In this document: one piece after another, positions 8,533 through 17,592 of the stretch
Position numbering within the stretch: the first letter of the stretch is position 1
How the letters are laid out: each line of letters begins with the position of its first letter
Assembly: GCF_003815675.1 (NCBI RefSeq)
Contig: NZ_CP033918.1
Location: 4,898,001 to 4,962,000 of the forward strand
DNA from: Chryseobacterium sp. G0186
Lineage (GTDB): Bacteria; Bacteroidota; Bacteroidia; Flavobacteriales; Weeksellaceae
Direction of reading: 5' to 3'
DNA: 64,000 nucleotides
Program-made: the position numbers and the translations under genes
Notes under the pieces: generated by a model
What the model was told of the DNA's origin: nothing
The model's input: the letters and a program-made list of their open reading frames with translations, nothing else
Databases searched by the model: none

Positions 8533-8563
8533 TTGATTAAATTACCAAAAATTGGTAACTTTG
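8533..8563 (+). promoter_or_regulatory. parDE promoter with embedded palindromic operator
   Basis: A -33 TTG (8533-8535) and a -7 TAACTTTG (8556-8563, consensus TAnnTTTG) are separated by 20 bases. Between and into the -7 box lies the palindrome TTACCAAAAATTGGTAA (8542-8558; 7-base arms, 3-base centre). ParD antitoxins are ribbon-helix-helix repressors that bind palindromes in their own promoter, so this is the expected autoregulatory site. Confidence 0.7.
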
Positions 8564-8590
8564 ATGTATCGAATTTAAATTCAAAATAGT

Positions 8591-8836
8591 ATGGGACATA
8601 ATACATCCGTTTCTCTAGGTGAATATTTTGAGGACTTTGTTGATGGAAAGGTTGCTCAAGGTAGATATAAAAATGTGAGTGAAGTGATTCGAGCCGGATT
8701 AAGATTGTTGGAAGAAGAAGAAAATAGAATCCAGCTTCTTAAAAATGCAATTCAGGAAGGGATTGAAAGTGGAACAGCCACCCATTTTAATTCTGAAAAA
8801 CATCTTGAGTTTTTGAAGGGCAAAATGAAAAAATAA
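8591..8836 (+). CDS. parD: Type II toxin-antitoxin system antitoxin, ParD family
   Basis: An 81-residue protein with the ParD-type ribbon-helix-helix N-terminus: NTSVSLGEYFEDFVDGKV, then GRYKNVSEVIRAGLRLLEEEE. The acidic, flexible C-terminal half (about residues 45-81) would wrap around and neutralise the toxin. It stops directly before the toxin's ATG with no intervening base, indicating translational coupling. A palindromic operator lies in the promoter upstream. Confidence 0.92.
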   Translation: MGHNTSVSLGEYFEDFVDGKVAQGRYKNVSEVIRAGLRLLEEEENRIQLLKNAIQEGIESGTATHFNSEKHLEFLKGKMKK

Positions 8837-9136
8837 ATGGCTAAATATCTTTTTACCAATAAAGCTGTTGAAGATCTTTCCGAAATTTATGAATATACTT
8901 ATGAATTTTGGTCTGAATTTCAAGCTGATAAATATTACTCAGAATTGATATACTTCTGTCAAATGCTGTCGGAAAACCCGAAAATTGGGAAAAAGTATAA
9001 TGAAATAGGCTTTGATGTCTTTGGTTTCCTATCCAATAAGCATATTATTTTCCACAGAATTATAGGTGAAAATGAAATAGAAGTTATTAGAATTCTTGGC
9101 GCAGAAATGGATTTAAAAAACAGAATAAAAGAGTAA
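8837..9136 (+). CDS. parE: Type II toxin-antitoxin system toxin, RelE/ParE family
   Basis: A 99-residue ParE/RelE-fold protein. N-terminal AVEDLSEIYEYTYEFW and central MLSENPKIGKKYNEI match the ParE pattern, as does the C-terminal strand pair HIIFHRIIGENEIEVIRILGAEMD. ParE toxins of this group act on DNA gyrase; whether this one does cannot be read from the sequence. It forms a two-gene operon with parD and is followed by the second copy of the hairpin repeat. Confidence 0.9.
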   Translation: MAKYLFTNKAVEDLSEIYEYTYEFWSEFQADKYYSELIYFCQMLSENPKIGKKYNEIGFDVFGFLSNKHIIFHRIIGENEIEVIRILGAEMDLKNRIKE

Positions 9137-9158
9137 CCTTTTCATATGTTTGTTTATG

Positions 9159-9252
9159 GATTAATATCTGCTCAGTTTGTTTAATCTGTGAGTAAAAAAA
9201 AGTAAGCGTAATTGTAAAAAACCTTATAGGTTTCCGAAACCTATAAGGTTTA
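9159..9252 (+). repeat. REP-like repeat, copy downstream of parDE, with identical 33-base hairpin
   Basis: The hairpin at 9219-9251 is identical to the one at 8420-8452, and the preceding 60 bases are similar. It can also serve as the parDE terminator. Confidence 0.8.
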
Positions 9253-9363
9253 GCAGAATAAAGAAACCATTTTTTTCATCAGAATTCTACTCAAAAAAAT
9301 ATAAATTTTACTGTTCCTAACTCAAAAATCAGCCGTAAATTTGCAGCATATTTCTTTACAGTT

Positions 9364-10272
9364 ATGGTAAATTTTGTTCTGATTGCAGTATGTATTATTG
9401 CAGGAATGGTATTCAAAGCAACAAAATCTATCCACCCGGATGCCCACAAGGGGATCAATACCTGGATTCTTTATCTTGCTCTGCCGGCAGTTTCTTTTAA
9501 ATATCTGCCAAAAGTACAATGGACAACGGAGATGCTTTTTCCGATTGCAGCCACTTTTTTAATTTCTGTATTCTGCTTCTTTTATGTCATGTTTTACAGT
9601 AAAAGCAGAGGATATTCAAGGCGGTCCAGAAGTACACTGGAACTGGCAAGCGGATATAGTAATACTTCTTTCATAGGATTTCCTCTTATCAGTGCCTTTT
9701 ATGGAGAAGGCCTTTTAAGTATTGCCATTATTTGTGATCAAACCATGTTCTTTGCCCTTTCCACATTGGGAATTATTGCAGCTGTAAAAGGAGGGAGCAA
9801 ATCCGGAAAAGTAAGTGCTGTATTTATTCTGAAACGGTTAATTACATTTCCTCCGTTGGTTGGTTGTATCTCGGCCTTGGTGTTATCTCAATTCATCGAT
9901 TTTACATTTGCAGAACCTTTTTTTGATAAACTGGCAGCTACAGTAAGCCCTTTGGCTTTATTTTCAGTAGGATTACAATTGAAGTTTAACGGTTGGAAAA
10001 AATTGATTCCACAGATGTCTGCATCCATGCTTTATAAACTGATCCTTGCCCCGGCAATTGTCCTGGGAATGGCTTTGCTATTCGGAATAAAAGGAGATGT
10101 TGCAAAAATTACGGTATTTGAAGCAGCAATGCCTACTTTGGTAACCTCCAGTATTATTGCAGAACAGTTCAGGCTGAATACCAAGCTTACCAATCTTATT
10201 ATTGGAGTCAGTATTATTGTTGGATTTTTCACTTCGGCAATGTGGTACGAGATTACTCAGTTTTTCTTTTAG
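9364..10272 (+). CDS. AEC-family transporter (auxin efflux carrier-like)
   Basis: A 302-residue membrane protein with about ten hydrophobic segments arranged as two halves, as in the AEC (Mem_trans) family. Typical stretches are SGYSNTSFIGFPLISAFYGEGLL near 97-119 and FEAAMPTLVTSSIIAEQF near 256-273, the two conserved crossover-type segments. Bacterial members export or import organic acids or other small molecules; the substrate is unknown here. TAAATTTG at 9336-9343 fits the -7 consensus and lies 20 bases before the start codon. Confidence 0.85.
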   Translation: MVNFVLIAVCIIAGMVFKATKSIHPDAHKGINTWILYLALPAVSFKYLPKVQWTTEMLFPIAATFLISVFCFFYVMFYSKSRGYSRRSRSTLELASGYSNTSFIGFPLISAFYGEGLLSIAIICDQTMFFALSTLGIIAAVKGGSKSGKVSAVFILKRLITFPPLVGCISALVLSQFIDFTFAEPFFDKLAATVSPLALFSVGLQLKFNGWKKLIPQMSASMLYKLILAPAIVLGMALLFGIKGDVAKITVFEAAMPTLVTSSIIAEQFRLNTKLTNLIIGVSIIVGFFTSAMWYEITQFFF

Positions 10273-10425
10273 TATCAGACAAATATCGGTTTATATTTTC
10301 TTGCAGACGAAGCTGTATTTTCTAGCTTTTTTGATATTGATAAATGCATACTGGCTGTTCATTATGGCATGTGAGAGTTGCAGTTCTCTGAAGAAAAATC
10401 TAATTTTACACTTTAAATATTTCCC

Positions 10426-12873
10426 TTGCAATATACTCAGATTGTTTTACCGCTCAATTTAAAAGGATCCTTTACTTATAAGGTTCCAGAAGAACTCATG
10501 TCTGAAATTCAATTGGGAATGCGGGTTCTAGTACCATTTGGAGGTAAAAAGATTTATACGGGAATTGTTTTTGAGCTGCATGATCTTGCACCGGAGAACT
10601 TTACAGCAAAGGAAGTTATTAGCATCTTAGATGAAAAACCAATACTTCCTGAAGAGCAGATCAGCTTTTGGAACTGGCTTTCCGAGTATTATCTATGCAA
10701 TCTTGGCGAAATTTACAGATTTGCTTTTCCGTCTTCCCTAAAGCTGGAAAGTGAGACTTATTTAAAATTGAAACCCGGGGTTGTAGTTGATTTTGAAAAC
10801 CTGGATGTCAATGAAATGTACCTGATTCAGGCATTAGAGGTAAGACAGCTTGTGAACCTCACAGACATTGAGGCATTTATTCCCAAAAAGGAAATCATTA
10901 AAACCATCAATTCACTTATTGATCTGCAGTATATTGAGATTGATGAGAAAATTGCTGAAAAATATAAGGCTAAGGAAGTGGCCTATGTAAGAATTAACGG
11001 AGAGGTTCTCAATAATCAGAATCTCACAGAAATTCTTATAAAACTAAATAAAGCTCCCAAACAGAAGGATCTGTTTCTTCTTATTCTGGAGAAGCAGACG
11101 GAAAACCCTGATCTTCATATCAAAAAAGCTGGGTTATTTGAAGACGGCTACTTCGGAAGTTCTCATTTCAAGGCATTGGCAGATAAAGGTCTTGTTGAGG
11201 AGTATTATATGCAGAAAGACAGGATTGAAAGCTATGGAGGAGAAATTGAAGAGCTTGAAGACCTTTCAGAACAACAGAAAATTGCAAAATCAGAGATTGA
11301 TGAAGCTTTTGAAGAAAAGAAAAATGTTCTGCTTCATGGTGTTACATCATCAGGAAAAACCCATATCTATCTGGAGAAAATAGAGGAATGTATCAGGAAT
11401 GGACAAAACGTATTGTTTCTGCTTCCTGAAATATCACTGACCAAACAGATTACCCAACGACTGGAAAAAAAATATGGCAGACAGCTGGGCTTTTATCATC
11501 AAAAACTAACGGATTTTGAAAGGGTAGAAGTATGGAGAAGAATTAAGCAGAATGACATCCGCATCCTTGTAGGAACCCGGAATGCCTTGTTTTTACCTTA
11601 CCAGAACCTGGGGTTGATTGTAGTGGATGAAGAGCATGATTCTGCCTATAGACCCAGAGAGGTAACTCCTTATTTTAATGCTAAGGATTCAGCCTTGATA
11701 TTGGGTGGTTTGTATGAAGCAGGAGTGATTCTGGGCTCAGCAACACCATCAGTGGAAAGCTACTACAGAGCCAGAAAAGACAAAATGAAATACATTTTTC
11801 TGGAGGAAAGATTTGGGAATGTTAACCTTCCTGAATATGAACTGATCAACTTCAAGGAAGCTCAGGAGTCTAAAAAGATTTCCGGAAATTTTTCTTTGAA
11901 ACTGATTGATGAAATTAAGAAAACAATTGACGAGAAAAATCAGGCGATTGTTCTTCACAACAGACGTGGCTATGCCAATGTTGTGGAATGCGAAACGTGT
12001 GGTTATGTCAATTATTGCTCCAATTGTGATGTGGTAATGACCTATCACAAGGCTGCCAATGAAATGAAATGTCATTATTGCGGTCAAAAAGCTTCCAAGC
12101 CGAAAACCTGCCCGAAATGCAATTCTGAAAATCTAAACGAAAGAGGAGTGGGCGTAGAGCAGATCCATGAGGAGGTTTCCAAGCTATTCCCTGAAAATGA
12201 AGTAGACCGAATGGATGTAGATTCCATGCGTAAAAAATTTGCCTACGAAAAATTGTATGAAAAGATTGAAGAAGGGGAAACCGATATTGTGGTAGGTACG
12301 CAGATGATTTCCAAGGGACTTGATTTCGACCATATAGAACTGGTGGCTATTCCTAAGGCTGATTCCTTATTATATGTACAGGATTTCAGAGCAGAGGAAA
12401 GAGCATATCAGTTAATAACCCAGGTTTCCGGAAGAGCAGGGAGGGTTTCCGGGAAAGGAAGAATCCTTATTCAGACGTATAATCCTGATCATTCTGTATT
12501 TCAGCTGATCAAGATGAATAATCCTGCGAAGATCTATAAATATATCCTTACGGAGCGTCAGAAGTTTCATTATCCGCCTTTTACCAAGCTTATTATGATA
12601 GAGCTGAAGCATAGAAGGGATGATAAGGTGGACCGTGCTTCTCAGTTTTTAGGCTCAATTCTTAGAAAATATCTTCCTGAAGATTGTATTTTGGGGCCAG
12701 AAAGAGCCCAAATTGCAAGGCTTAATAATTTATATCAATTCCAAATTCTATTGAAATTACCCCGTGGGAAAAATTATGAAAGGTTCAAAGGATTGGTTTT
12801 GATAAGTTTGAAAGAATTTGATGAAATCACTGCTTATCAAAGCATTAAAAAAGACGTTTTTGTTGATTTTTAA
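10426..12873 (+). CDS. priA: Primosomal protein N' (replication restart helicase PriA)
   Basis: An 815-residue superfamily 2 helicase that reloads the replisome at stalled forks. The N-terminal DNA-binding domain starts QIVLPLNLKGSFTY. The helicase core has Walker A (HGVTSSGKT, about 303-311), the DEEH box (VVDEEHDSAYRP), LGSATPSVES and the late motif QVSGRAGR. Two zinc clusters lie at about 523-570 (CETC...CSNC and CHYC...CPKC). The start codon is TTG: an in-frame stop lies four codons upstream and no ATG is available before the conserved N-terminus. Confidence 0.95.
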   Translation: MQYTQIVLPLNLKGSFTYKVPEELMSEIQLGMRVLVPFGGKKIYTGIVFELHDLAPENFTAKEVISILDEKPILPEEQISFWNWLSEYYLCNLGEIYRFAFPSSLKLESETYLKLKPGVVVDFENLDVNEMYLIQALEVRQLVNLTDIEAFIPKKEIIKTINSLIDLQYIEIDEKIAEKYKAKEVAYVRINGEVLNNQNLTEILIKLNKAPKQKDLFLLILEKQTENPDLHIKKAGLFEDGYFGSSHFKALADKGLVEEYYMQKDRIESYGGEIEELEDLSEQQKIAKSEIDEAFEEKKNVLLHGVTSSGKTHIYLEKIEECIRNGQNVLFLLPEISLTKQITQRLEKKYGRQLGFYHQKLTDFERVEVWRRIKQNDIRILVGTRNALFLPYQNLGLIVVDEEHDSAYRPREVTPYFNAKDSALILGGLYEAGVILGSATPSVESYYRARKDKMKYIFLEERFGNVNLPEYELINFKEAQESKKISGNFSLKLIDEIKKTIDEKNQAIVLHNRRGYANVVECETCGYVNYCSNCDVVMTYHKAANEMKCHYCGQKASKPKTCPKCNSENLNERGVGVEQIHEEVSKLFPENEVDRMDVDSMRKKFAYEKLYEKIEEGETDIVVGTQMISKGLDFDHIELVAIPKADSLLYVQDFRAEERAYQLITQVSGRAGRVSGKGRILIQTYNPDHSVFQLIKMNNPAKIYKYILTERQKFHYPPFTKLIMIELKHRRDDKVDRASQFLGSILRKYLPEDCILGPERAQIARLNNLYQFQILLKLPRGKNYERFKGLVLISLKEFDEITAYQSIKKDVFVDF

Positions 12874-12938
12874 CAATTTTTAACAAACTTTACACTCTTT
12901 TATAACGCGGCAATGGTCCGTTATATAACAATAATTTC

Positions 12939-12946
12939 TACTTTTG
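12939..12946 (+). promoter_or_regulatory. Putative -7 box upstream of dacB
   Basis: TACTTTTG matches TAnnTTTG and lies about 90 bases before the dacB start in a 160-base non-coding gap after priA. No good TTG is found at -33. Confidence 0.4.
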
Positions 12947-13034
12947 GACGTTGATTAAGTGTTTGGCTCTTTAATTGAATGATTTAACCTGTCATTTTTT
13001 ATAGCGTCCAAACTATAGAACAAAAAGAAGATAG

Positions 13035-14504
13035 ATGGTAAATTTCAGAAAATATATTTCAAGTGCAGCGGTATTGGCATCTGGTTTTTTCCTAGCTCAA
13101 TCTACCGTTTCTACCGTTCTTTACTCTCAAAATTATGACAATCAGAAAAGCAGCTTAAACCTGCCGTCTCCCGTTAGCTCGATGGTGGAAAAGACTGTCT
13201 TGTCAGCTAAAGAACTTGTAGATATTAATGTAAACACAATGATGGCGGACCCTGTGCTGAAAAATGCAACCTGGGGATTCGTAGTGTATGACCCGAAAAC
13301 GAAGAAAGTAATCTCTTCGTACAATGAAAGTACTCCATTGGTTCCGGCTTCCACTACAAAGCTCTTAACTACGGAAACAGCCTTAAACCTTTTAGGGGAA
13401 AATTATCGCTGGATGACTCAATTGGAGTATTCCGGAACTGTTGATGAGAACGGAGTTTTAAATGGAAACCTTTATGTGGTAGGAAGCGGCGACCCGTCCC
13501 TAGGAACGAATAAGGCAGGAGCAGGATCTTACAGAGACATTATCTCAGATTTCATAGGTGGCCTCTCACGTGAGGGAATCCGAAAGGTAAATGGTGATAT
13601 TATTATTCAGACAGCGCTTTTCAAAGGCAATATTTCAATGCTTCCGGAAAATGTTGTATGGCTAGAAAACAATAATTACTATCTGCCGGCAGGATCTACT
13701 CGCGGAATTAATCCTTCCAATGAAAAATTGATTGTAAAAAAAGGAGGGTTCTCTACAGAAAAGAAGTTTTTCTATGTTTCACCGTATGCTCACCAGATGG
13801 TATATGCTGAAAAGTATGATGGAGACGGGATTTTAACAACAAAACTTCCTGATGCACCTGCTTATCTGGCCAATTCATTCAGAACTACATTGGTGAAAAG
13901 TGGAATTCCTGTTACCGGAAAAGTAACTCCTAAAATGACGGATGCAGCTCCTGAAAACAGAAAAATGATCTCCGCTTATAAATCTCCAACCTTAGGTGAT
14001 ATTGTATACTATACCAATCAGCATAGTGACAATTCATTAGCAGAAGCATTATTAAGAACAGTAGGATTCCAGAAAATGGGAGACCAAACATCAGAATCAG
14101 GACGAATTGTAGTTACTGATCACCTTAAAGATGCAGGTTTTGATATGATTGGTTTAAATTATATGGATGGAAGCGGACTTTCAAGAAGTAATAATGTAAC
14201 ACCCATTTCTCAGGTGAAGTTTTTAACTTCTTTAATGGATGAAAAGTATTACAGATCTTATTTGACTTCACTGCCAGTTGGAGGACAGTCCGGAACTTTG
14301 AAGAGAATGTTTCTGGGAGAAGGAAACGGACAGATTTTTGCGAAAACAGGAACCTTAAATAAAGTGAAAACATTGGCTGGATATATTAAAACCAACTCTG
14401 GTAAAACTCTTGTTTTTTCCCTAATGGTCAATAACTATGCAGGATCTGTGGATATGGTGAAGAAAAGAATGGAAAAGATTCTGGAACCCGCTTTAGAGCT
14501 TTAA
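13035..14504 (+). CDS. dacB: D-alanyl-D-alanine carboxypeptidase/endopeptidase (PBP4)
   Basis: A 489-residue peptidase S13 protein that trims or cleaves peptidoglycan cross-links in the periplasm. The serine motif is PASTTKLLTT (S-x-x-K, Ser about 105), the second motif HSDNSLAEAL (S-x-N) and the third FAKTGTLNKVKTLAGY (KTG). A signal peptide (about 1-22, ending FFLAQS) is present. A large insertion separates the first two motifs, as usual for PBP4. It is followed by a strong terminator, so it is probably monocistronic. Confidence 0.94.
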   Translation: MVNFRKYISSAAVLASGFFLAQSTVSTVLYSQNYDNQKSSLNLPSPVSSMVEKTVLSAKELVDINVNTMMADPVLKNATWGFVVYDPKTKKVISSYNESTPLVPASTTKLLTTETALNLLGENYRWMTQLEYSGTVDENGVLNGNLYVVGSGDPSLGTNKAGAGSYRDIISDFIGGLSREGIRKVNGDIIIQTALFKGNISMLPENVVWLENNNYYLPAGSTRGINPSNEKLIVKKGGFSTEKKFFYVSPYAHQMVYAEKYDGDGILTTKLPDAPAYLANSFRTTLVKSGIPVTGKVTPKMTDAAPENRKMISAYKSPTLGDIVYYTNQHSDNSLAEALLRTVGFQKMGDQTSESGRIVVTDHLKDAGFDMIGLNYMDGSGLSRSNNVTPISQVKFLTSLMDEKYYRSYLTSLPVGGQSGTLKRMFLGEGNGQIFAKTGTLNKVKTLAGYIKTNSGKTLVFSLMVNNYAGSVDMVKKRMEKILEPALEL

Positions 14505-14530
14505 AGTATTTATTTTATATATTATAAAGG

Positions 14531-14561
14531 CCTTTTAATCAATGATTAAAAGGTTTTTTTT
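14531..14561 (+). terminator. Intrinsic terminator after dacB
   Basis: Stem CCTTTTAATC, loop AAT, GATTAAAAGG, then a run of eight T (14554-14561). The ATG at 14542 lies inside this hairpin, which argues against it as the start of the next gene. Confidence 0.85.
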
Positions 14562-14589
14562 ATATTTGGACTCTACAATATTTCTACAT

Positions 14590-16521
14590 ATGAAAAAGTT
14601 TTATCTCCTGATGTTGGGGTTATTAGTATCCCAACCGTTTTATGCTCAAAAACATGATGAAAATATTGAAATGAAAGGATTGGTGGAAAAGGAAATGAAA
14701 TCCTTTACCAATAGAATGGTGGTAGGCAATATTAATCCGAATACCCTGAATTATGATCTACAGTACCAAAGAATGGATGTCAGTTTAAATCCTACTGTTA
14801 AAAATATTTCCGGATCTGTAACTTCACATTTTAAACCGACTCAGAATATGGGAAGTATTTATTTTGATTTTACAAATTTATTATCCGTATCTCAGGTACA
14901 ATACCACGGAATCAGTATTCCTTTTCAACAGCTTTCTACTAAAGAACTTAAAATTGATTTTCCAGCTTCCATTGCAGCCAATACTTTAGACTCATTAACA
15001 GTTCATTATTCGGGAACTCCGGATCCGTTTTATAATACGGTGATGACAGGAACCCAAGGGGGCACTGCTGTTCTTTCTACTTTAAATGAACCTTATGGTG
15101 CCCAGGATTGGTTTCCTACCAAGCAAAGTCTGAATGATAAAATTGAACGATTTGATTTCAAAATTACCACTCCATCACAATACAGTGTTGCGGCAAACGG
15201 TAAATTAATGTCTGAAACCAATCTCCCGGCAACTTCGCATAAGCTTACTTTCTGGAGAACAATGTATCCCACTCCCGCTTATCTGATTGCACTGGGTATC
15301 ACTAATTACACAAAGCTAAACAGCACGATCGGAAATCCGCCATTTCCATTTATGAACTATGTTTATCCTGCAACAGCCTCTAATCCTACATTAGTCTCTA
15401 ATATTGAATGGACAAAACAGGTGATGGATCTCTATGAGAACTATTTTGGACTGTATCCTTTCCGTAATGAAAAGTATGGACATATGGAATACCTTAATGG
15501 TGGGGGAATGGAGCATCAGACCATGTCTTCCATGAGTGGTTGGGGCAAAGGCCTGATTGCCCATGAACTGGCTCACCAGTGGTTTGGAGACAAAGTAACC
15601 TGTGGTGCCTGGAATGACATCTGGCTGAATGAGGGGTTTGCAACTTTTGGAGAACACATCACCAATGAAAAGTTGCTCATGACAAACACAGAATTTATGA
15701 ACTATCTGGCCAATCAAATCAGTTATATTACCGGATCAGCAGGAGGAACAGTGTATGTTCCTGATGCCAGCCTTACCAATGTTAATAGAATTTTTGATAG
15801 CAGGCTTTCTTATGCTAAAGGAGGTTATGTTTTAAGAATGCTAAAATGGATTCTAGGAGATACAGCATTTTATCAGGCTCTTAAAGACTATCATGCTAGA
15901 CCGGCTTTAGCTTATAATTATGTAAGAACTTCAGATTTTAATGCATCATTGCTTCAGTCTACTGGAAAGGACTTTACAGGATTTTTTAATGATTGGGTGT
16001 ATGGAGAAGGGTATCCAACTTATAATATAAAATGGAGACAGTTTGGAAATCAGGTTTTGTTTAATGTTTCCCAGACGCAAAGTATGCCGTCTGTGAGTTT
16101 TTTTGAAATGCCTTTGCCTATTAAGGTGAACGGAACGGGTGGTCAAACTGCTTATCTGGCGCTTAACAATACTTCAAATAATCAAAACTTTACAGAATCT
16201 GTTTCTTTCCCGATTGCAAGCATTCAGTTTAACTATGACTATCAAATCCTGCATAAAAATTCTGTAGTGATTCAGGATAATACCCTAAGTGTTTCTTCTG
16301 TAGAGAAAGATCATTTTGGTTTATATCCGAATCCTGCAAAAAATGAATTGTATCTCAATGGAGTTGATAGAGTTACAGAATATTCTATCCATGCCATAGA
16401 TGGAAAATTGATAAGAAAGGAAATGTATCAGCCGGGTAAGGCAATTGGAATTGCAGAACTGGTTCCCGGAACTTATATTTTTACGGTTAACGAAAAACAC
16501 ATTAAGTTCATTAAGCATTAA
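14590..16521 (+). CDS. M1-family aminopeptidase with T9SS sorting domain
   Basis: A secreted zinc metallopeptidase of the gluzincin M1 family. The zinc site is HELAHQWFGDKVT at about residue 325, with the third ligand in WLNEGFA. The exopeptidase motif is GGGMEHQTMSSM. The C-terminal 75 residues form a type A T9SS sorting domain (FGLYPNPAKNELYLNG... ending IFTVNEKHIKFIKH), so the enzyme should be exported by Sec and then across the outer membrane. I take the ATG at 14590 (643 residues) because MKKFYLLMLGLLVSQPFYAQ is a clean signal peptide, while the ATG at 14542 sits in the dacB terminator. Confidence 0.92.
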   Translation: MKKFYLLMLGLLVSQPFYAQKHDENIEMKGLVEKEMKSFTNRMVVGNINPNTLNYDLQYQRMDVSLNPTVKNISGSVTSHFKPTQNMGSIYFDFTNLLSVSQVQYHGISIPFQQLSTKELKIDFPASIAANTLDSLTVHYSGTPDPFYNTVMTGTQGGTAVLSTLNEPYGAQDWFPTKQSLNDKIERFDFKITTPSQYSVAANGKLMSETNLPATSHKLTFWRTMYPTPAYLIALGITNYTKLNSTIGNPPFPFMNYVYPATASNPTLVSNIEWTKQVMDLYENYFGLYPFRNEKYGHMEYLNGGGMEHQTMSSMSGWGKGLIAHELAHQWFGDKVTCGAWNDIWLNEGFATFGEHITNEKLLMTNTEFMNYLANQISYITGSAGGTVYVPDASLTNVNRIFDSRLSYAKGGYVLRMLKWILGDTAFYQALKDYHARPALAYNYVRTSDFNASLLQSTGKDFTGFFNDWVYGEGYPTYNIKWRQFGNQVLFNVSQTQSMPSVSFFEMPLPIKVNGTGGQTAYLALNNTSNNQNFTESVSFPIASIQFNYDYQILHKNSVVIQDNTLSVSSVEKDHFGLYPNPAKNELYLNGVDRVTEYSIHAIDGKLIRKEMYQPGKAIGIAELVPGTYIFTVNEKHIKFIKH

Positions 16522-16544
16522 AAAATAGATTTTCACTTAAATAA

Positions 16545-16588
16545 AACAAAGAAGCTTTCAGATTAGGAAGCTTCTTTGTTTTTTGGCG
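16545..16588. terminator. Bidirectional terminator between convergent genes
   Basis: A 13-bp stem: AACAAAGAAGCTT (16545-16557) and AAGCTTCTTTGTT (16568-16580), then TTTTT on the plus strand. It serves the aminopeptidase; the right arm overlaps the last codons of the minus-strand cupin gene. Confidence 0.75.
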
Positions 16589-17436
16589 GCTTTTGCTCCT
16601 CTTTCATGAGCTATTCTTACTTTATATCTGAACCATTTTTCCTTGAAGATATTTCGCATCATATTGTCGAAATTTCTTGTAATGATTAGGTTTTTAAACC
16701 CATGCCATTTTTCAAGGAAGCTTGAGGGGAGTGCTCTGACGGATATGGAATAGCCTCCGGTTTCATATTGTATATAATGCCACCATCCTGCGGGGATGTA
16801 AAGGGTTTCACCAGGATGAAGAACGGCTTCATAACCATTTAGGTAGAGGAGAGCAGGATATTTTCTGTAATCAGGTTTCTTGATATTGGAAAGACTGTGA
16901 AAATTATAAGGAAGCTTGTACATCAAATCAGATTGTTCCCTGGGAAATAACCAGATTCTTTTGATGCCCTGAAATTGGGTAATGAAGACATGAGACATAT
17001 CGATATCCATATGATTTCGTGTAGAGGATCCTTGCCCTCCGAAAAACATAAAAGGCAGCCATTTTAATATTTTTCCGTTGGTAGCATCATTGTAAAATAG
17101 ATCGTTTTTAAGTTCAGGTTTAATGTTGAGTAAATTAAATAGAAAAAGTCGATGCTCAGTCGGAGCTGAGTCTATAAGATCCAGATAATCTGAAAAAGTA
17201 GTCTGATCAATAGGCTGGCTCGCCACTCTGTCTATAGAATCAAGTTCGCTGCCATATATATCTACATGGTGGTTACCTGCTATTTCTTTAAAATAATCAT
17301 AATTCCACTTGGTAAAGGCCGGACTCTCAGGATCAACAAAATCTTCAAGAATAACCGGAATCTTAGGCTTCATATATTCATTTATAAAGGTTCTTGAAAC
17401 TTCTTTCTTTATTTTCTGTACCGGAATCAATTGCAT
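16558..17436 (-). CDS. Cupin-like/JmjC-domain protein (putative 2-oxoglutarate oxygenase)
   Basis: A 292-residue Cupin_8/JmjC-type protein. The iron ligands are visible as NHMDIDMSH (H-x-D, about residues 141-149) and the distal His in PAGWWHYIQY (about 217-226). PVILEDFVDPESPAFTKW near the N-terminus is the usual start of these folds. Relatives hydroxylate proteins or other substrates using Fe(II) and 2-oxoglutarate; the target is unknown. Its promoter region has a perfect -7 box (TATATTTG, read on the minus strand at 17460-17453). Next to it is a palindrome also found upstream of the TauE-type exporter. Confidence 0.85.
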   Translation of the reverse strand: MQLIPVQKIKKEVSRTFINEYMKPKIPVILEDFVDPESPAFTKWNYDYFKEIAGNHHVDIYGSELDSIDRVASQPIDQTTFSDYLDLIDSAPTEHRLFLFNLLNIKPELKNDLFYNDATNGKILKWLPFMFFGGQGSSTRNHMDIDMSHVFITQFQGIKRIWLFPREQSDLMYKLPYNFHSLSNIKKPDYRKYPALLYLNGYEAVLHPGETLYIPAGWWHYIQYETGGYSISVRALPSSFLEKWHGFKNLIITRNFDNMMRNIFKEKWFRYKVRIAHERGAKAAKKQRSFLI

Positions 17437-17460
17437 GTGTAGAATTTTAAAACAAATATA

Positions 17461-17493
17461 GTATTATCCTACTAATTCTGTAGACTAATAATG
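17461..17493 (-). promoter_or_regulatory. CTAC-N7-GTAG operator upstream of the cupin/JmjC gene
   Basis: Read on the minus strand the site is ATTAGTCTAC, seven bases, GTAGGATA. It matches the site at 27669-27696 almost base for base (ATTATTAGTCTAC and GTAGGATA identical, spacer different). It directly abuts the -7 box TATATTTG of the cupin gene. Confidence 0.6.
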
Positions 17494-17592
17494 TTAAAAC
17501 TGAATCCTGTATCAAATTTTAGAATTAAACTTATAAAGGGTTTTATTTTACAGCCTTTTTAGTAAATTAGCACATCTAAAAAATTACTAAAA

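Noticed and set aside
14542..14589. Upstream ATG for the M1 aminopeptidase
   Set aside because: It lies inside the dacB terminator hairpin, and the ATG at 14590 gives a normal signal peptide.
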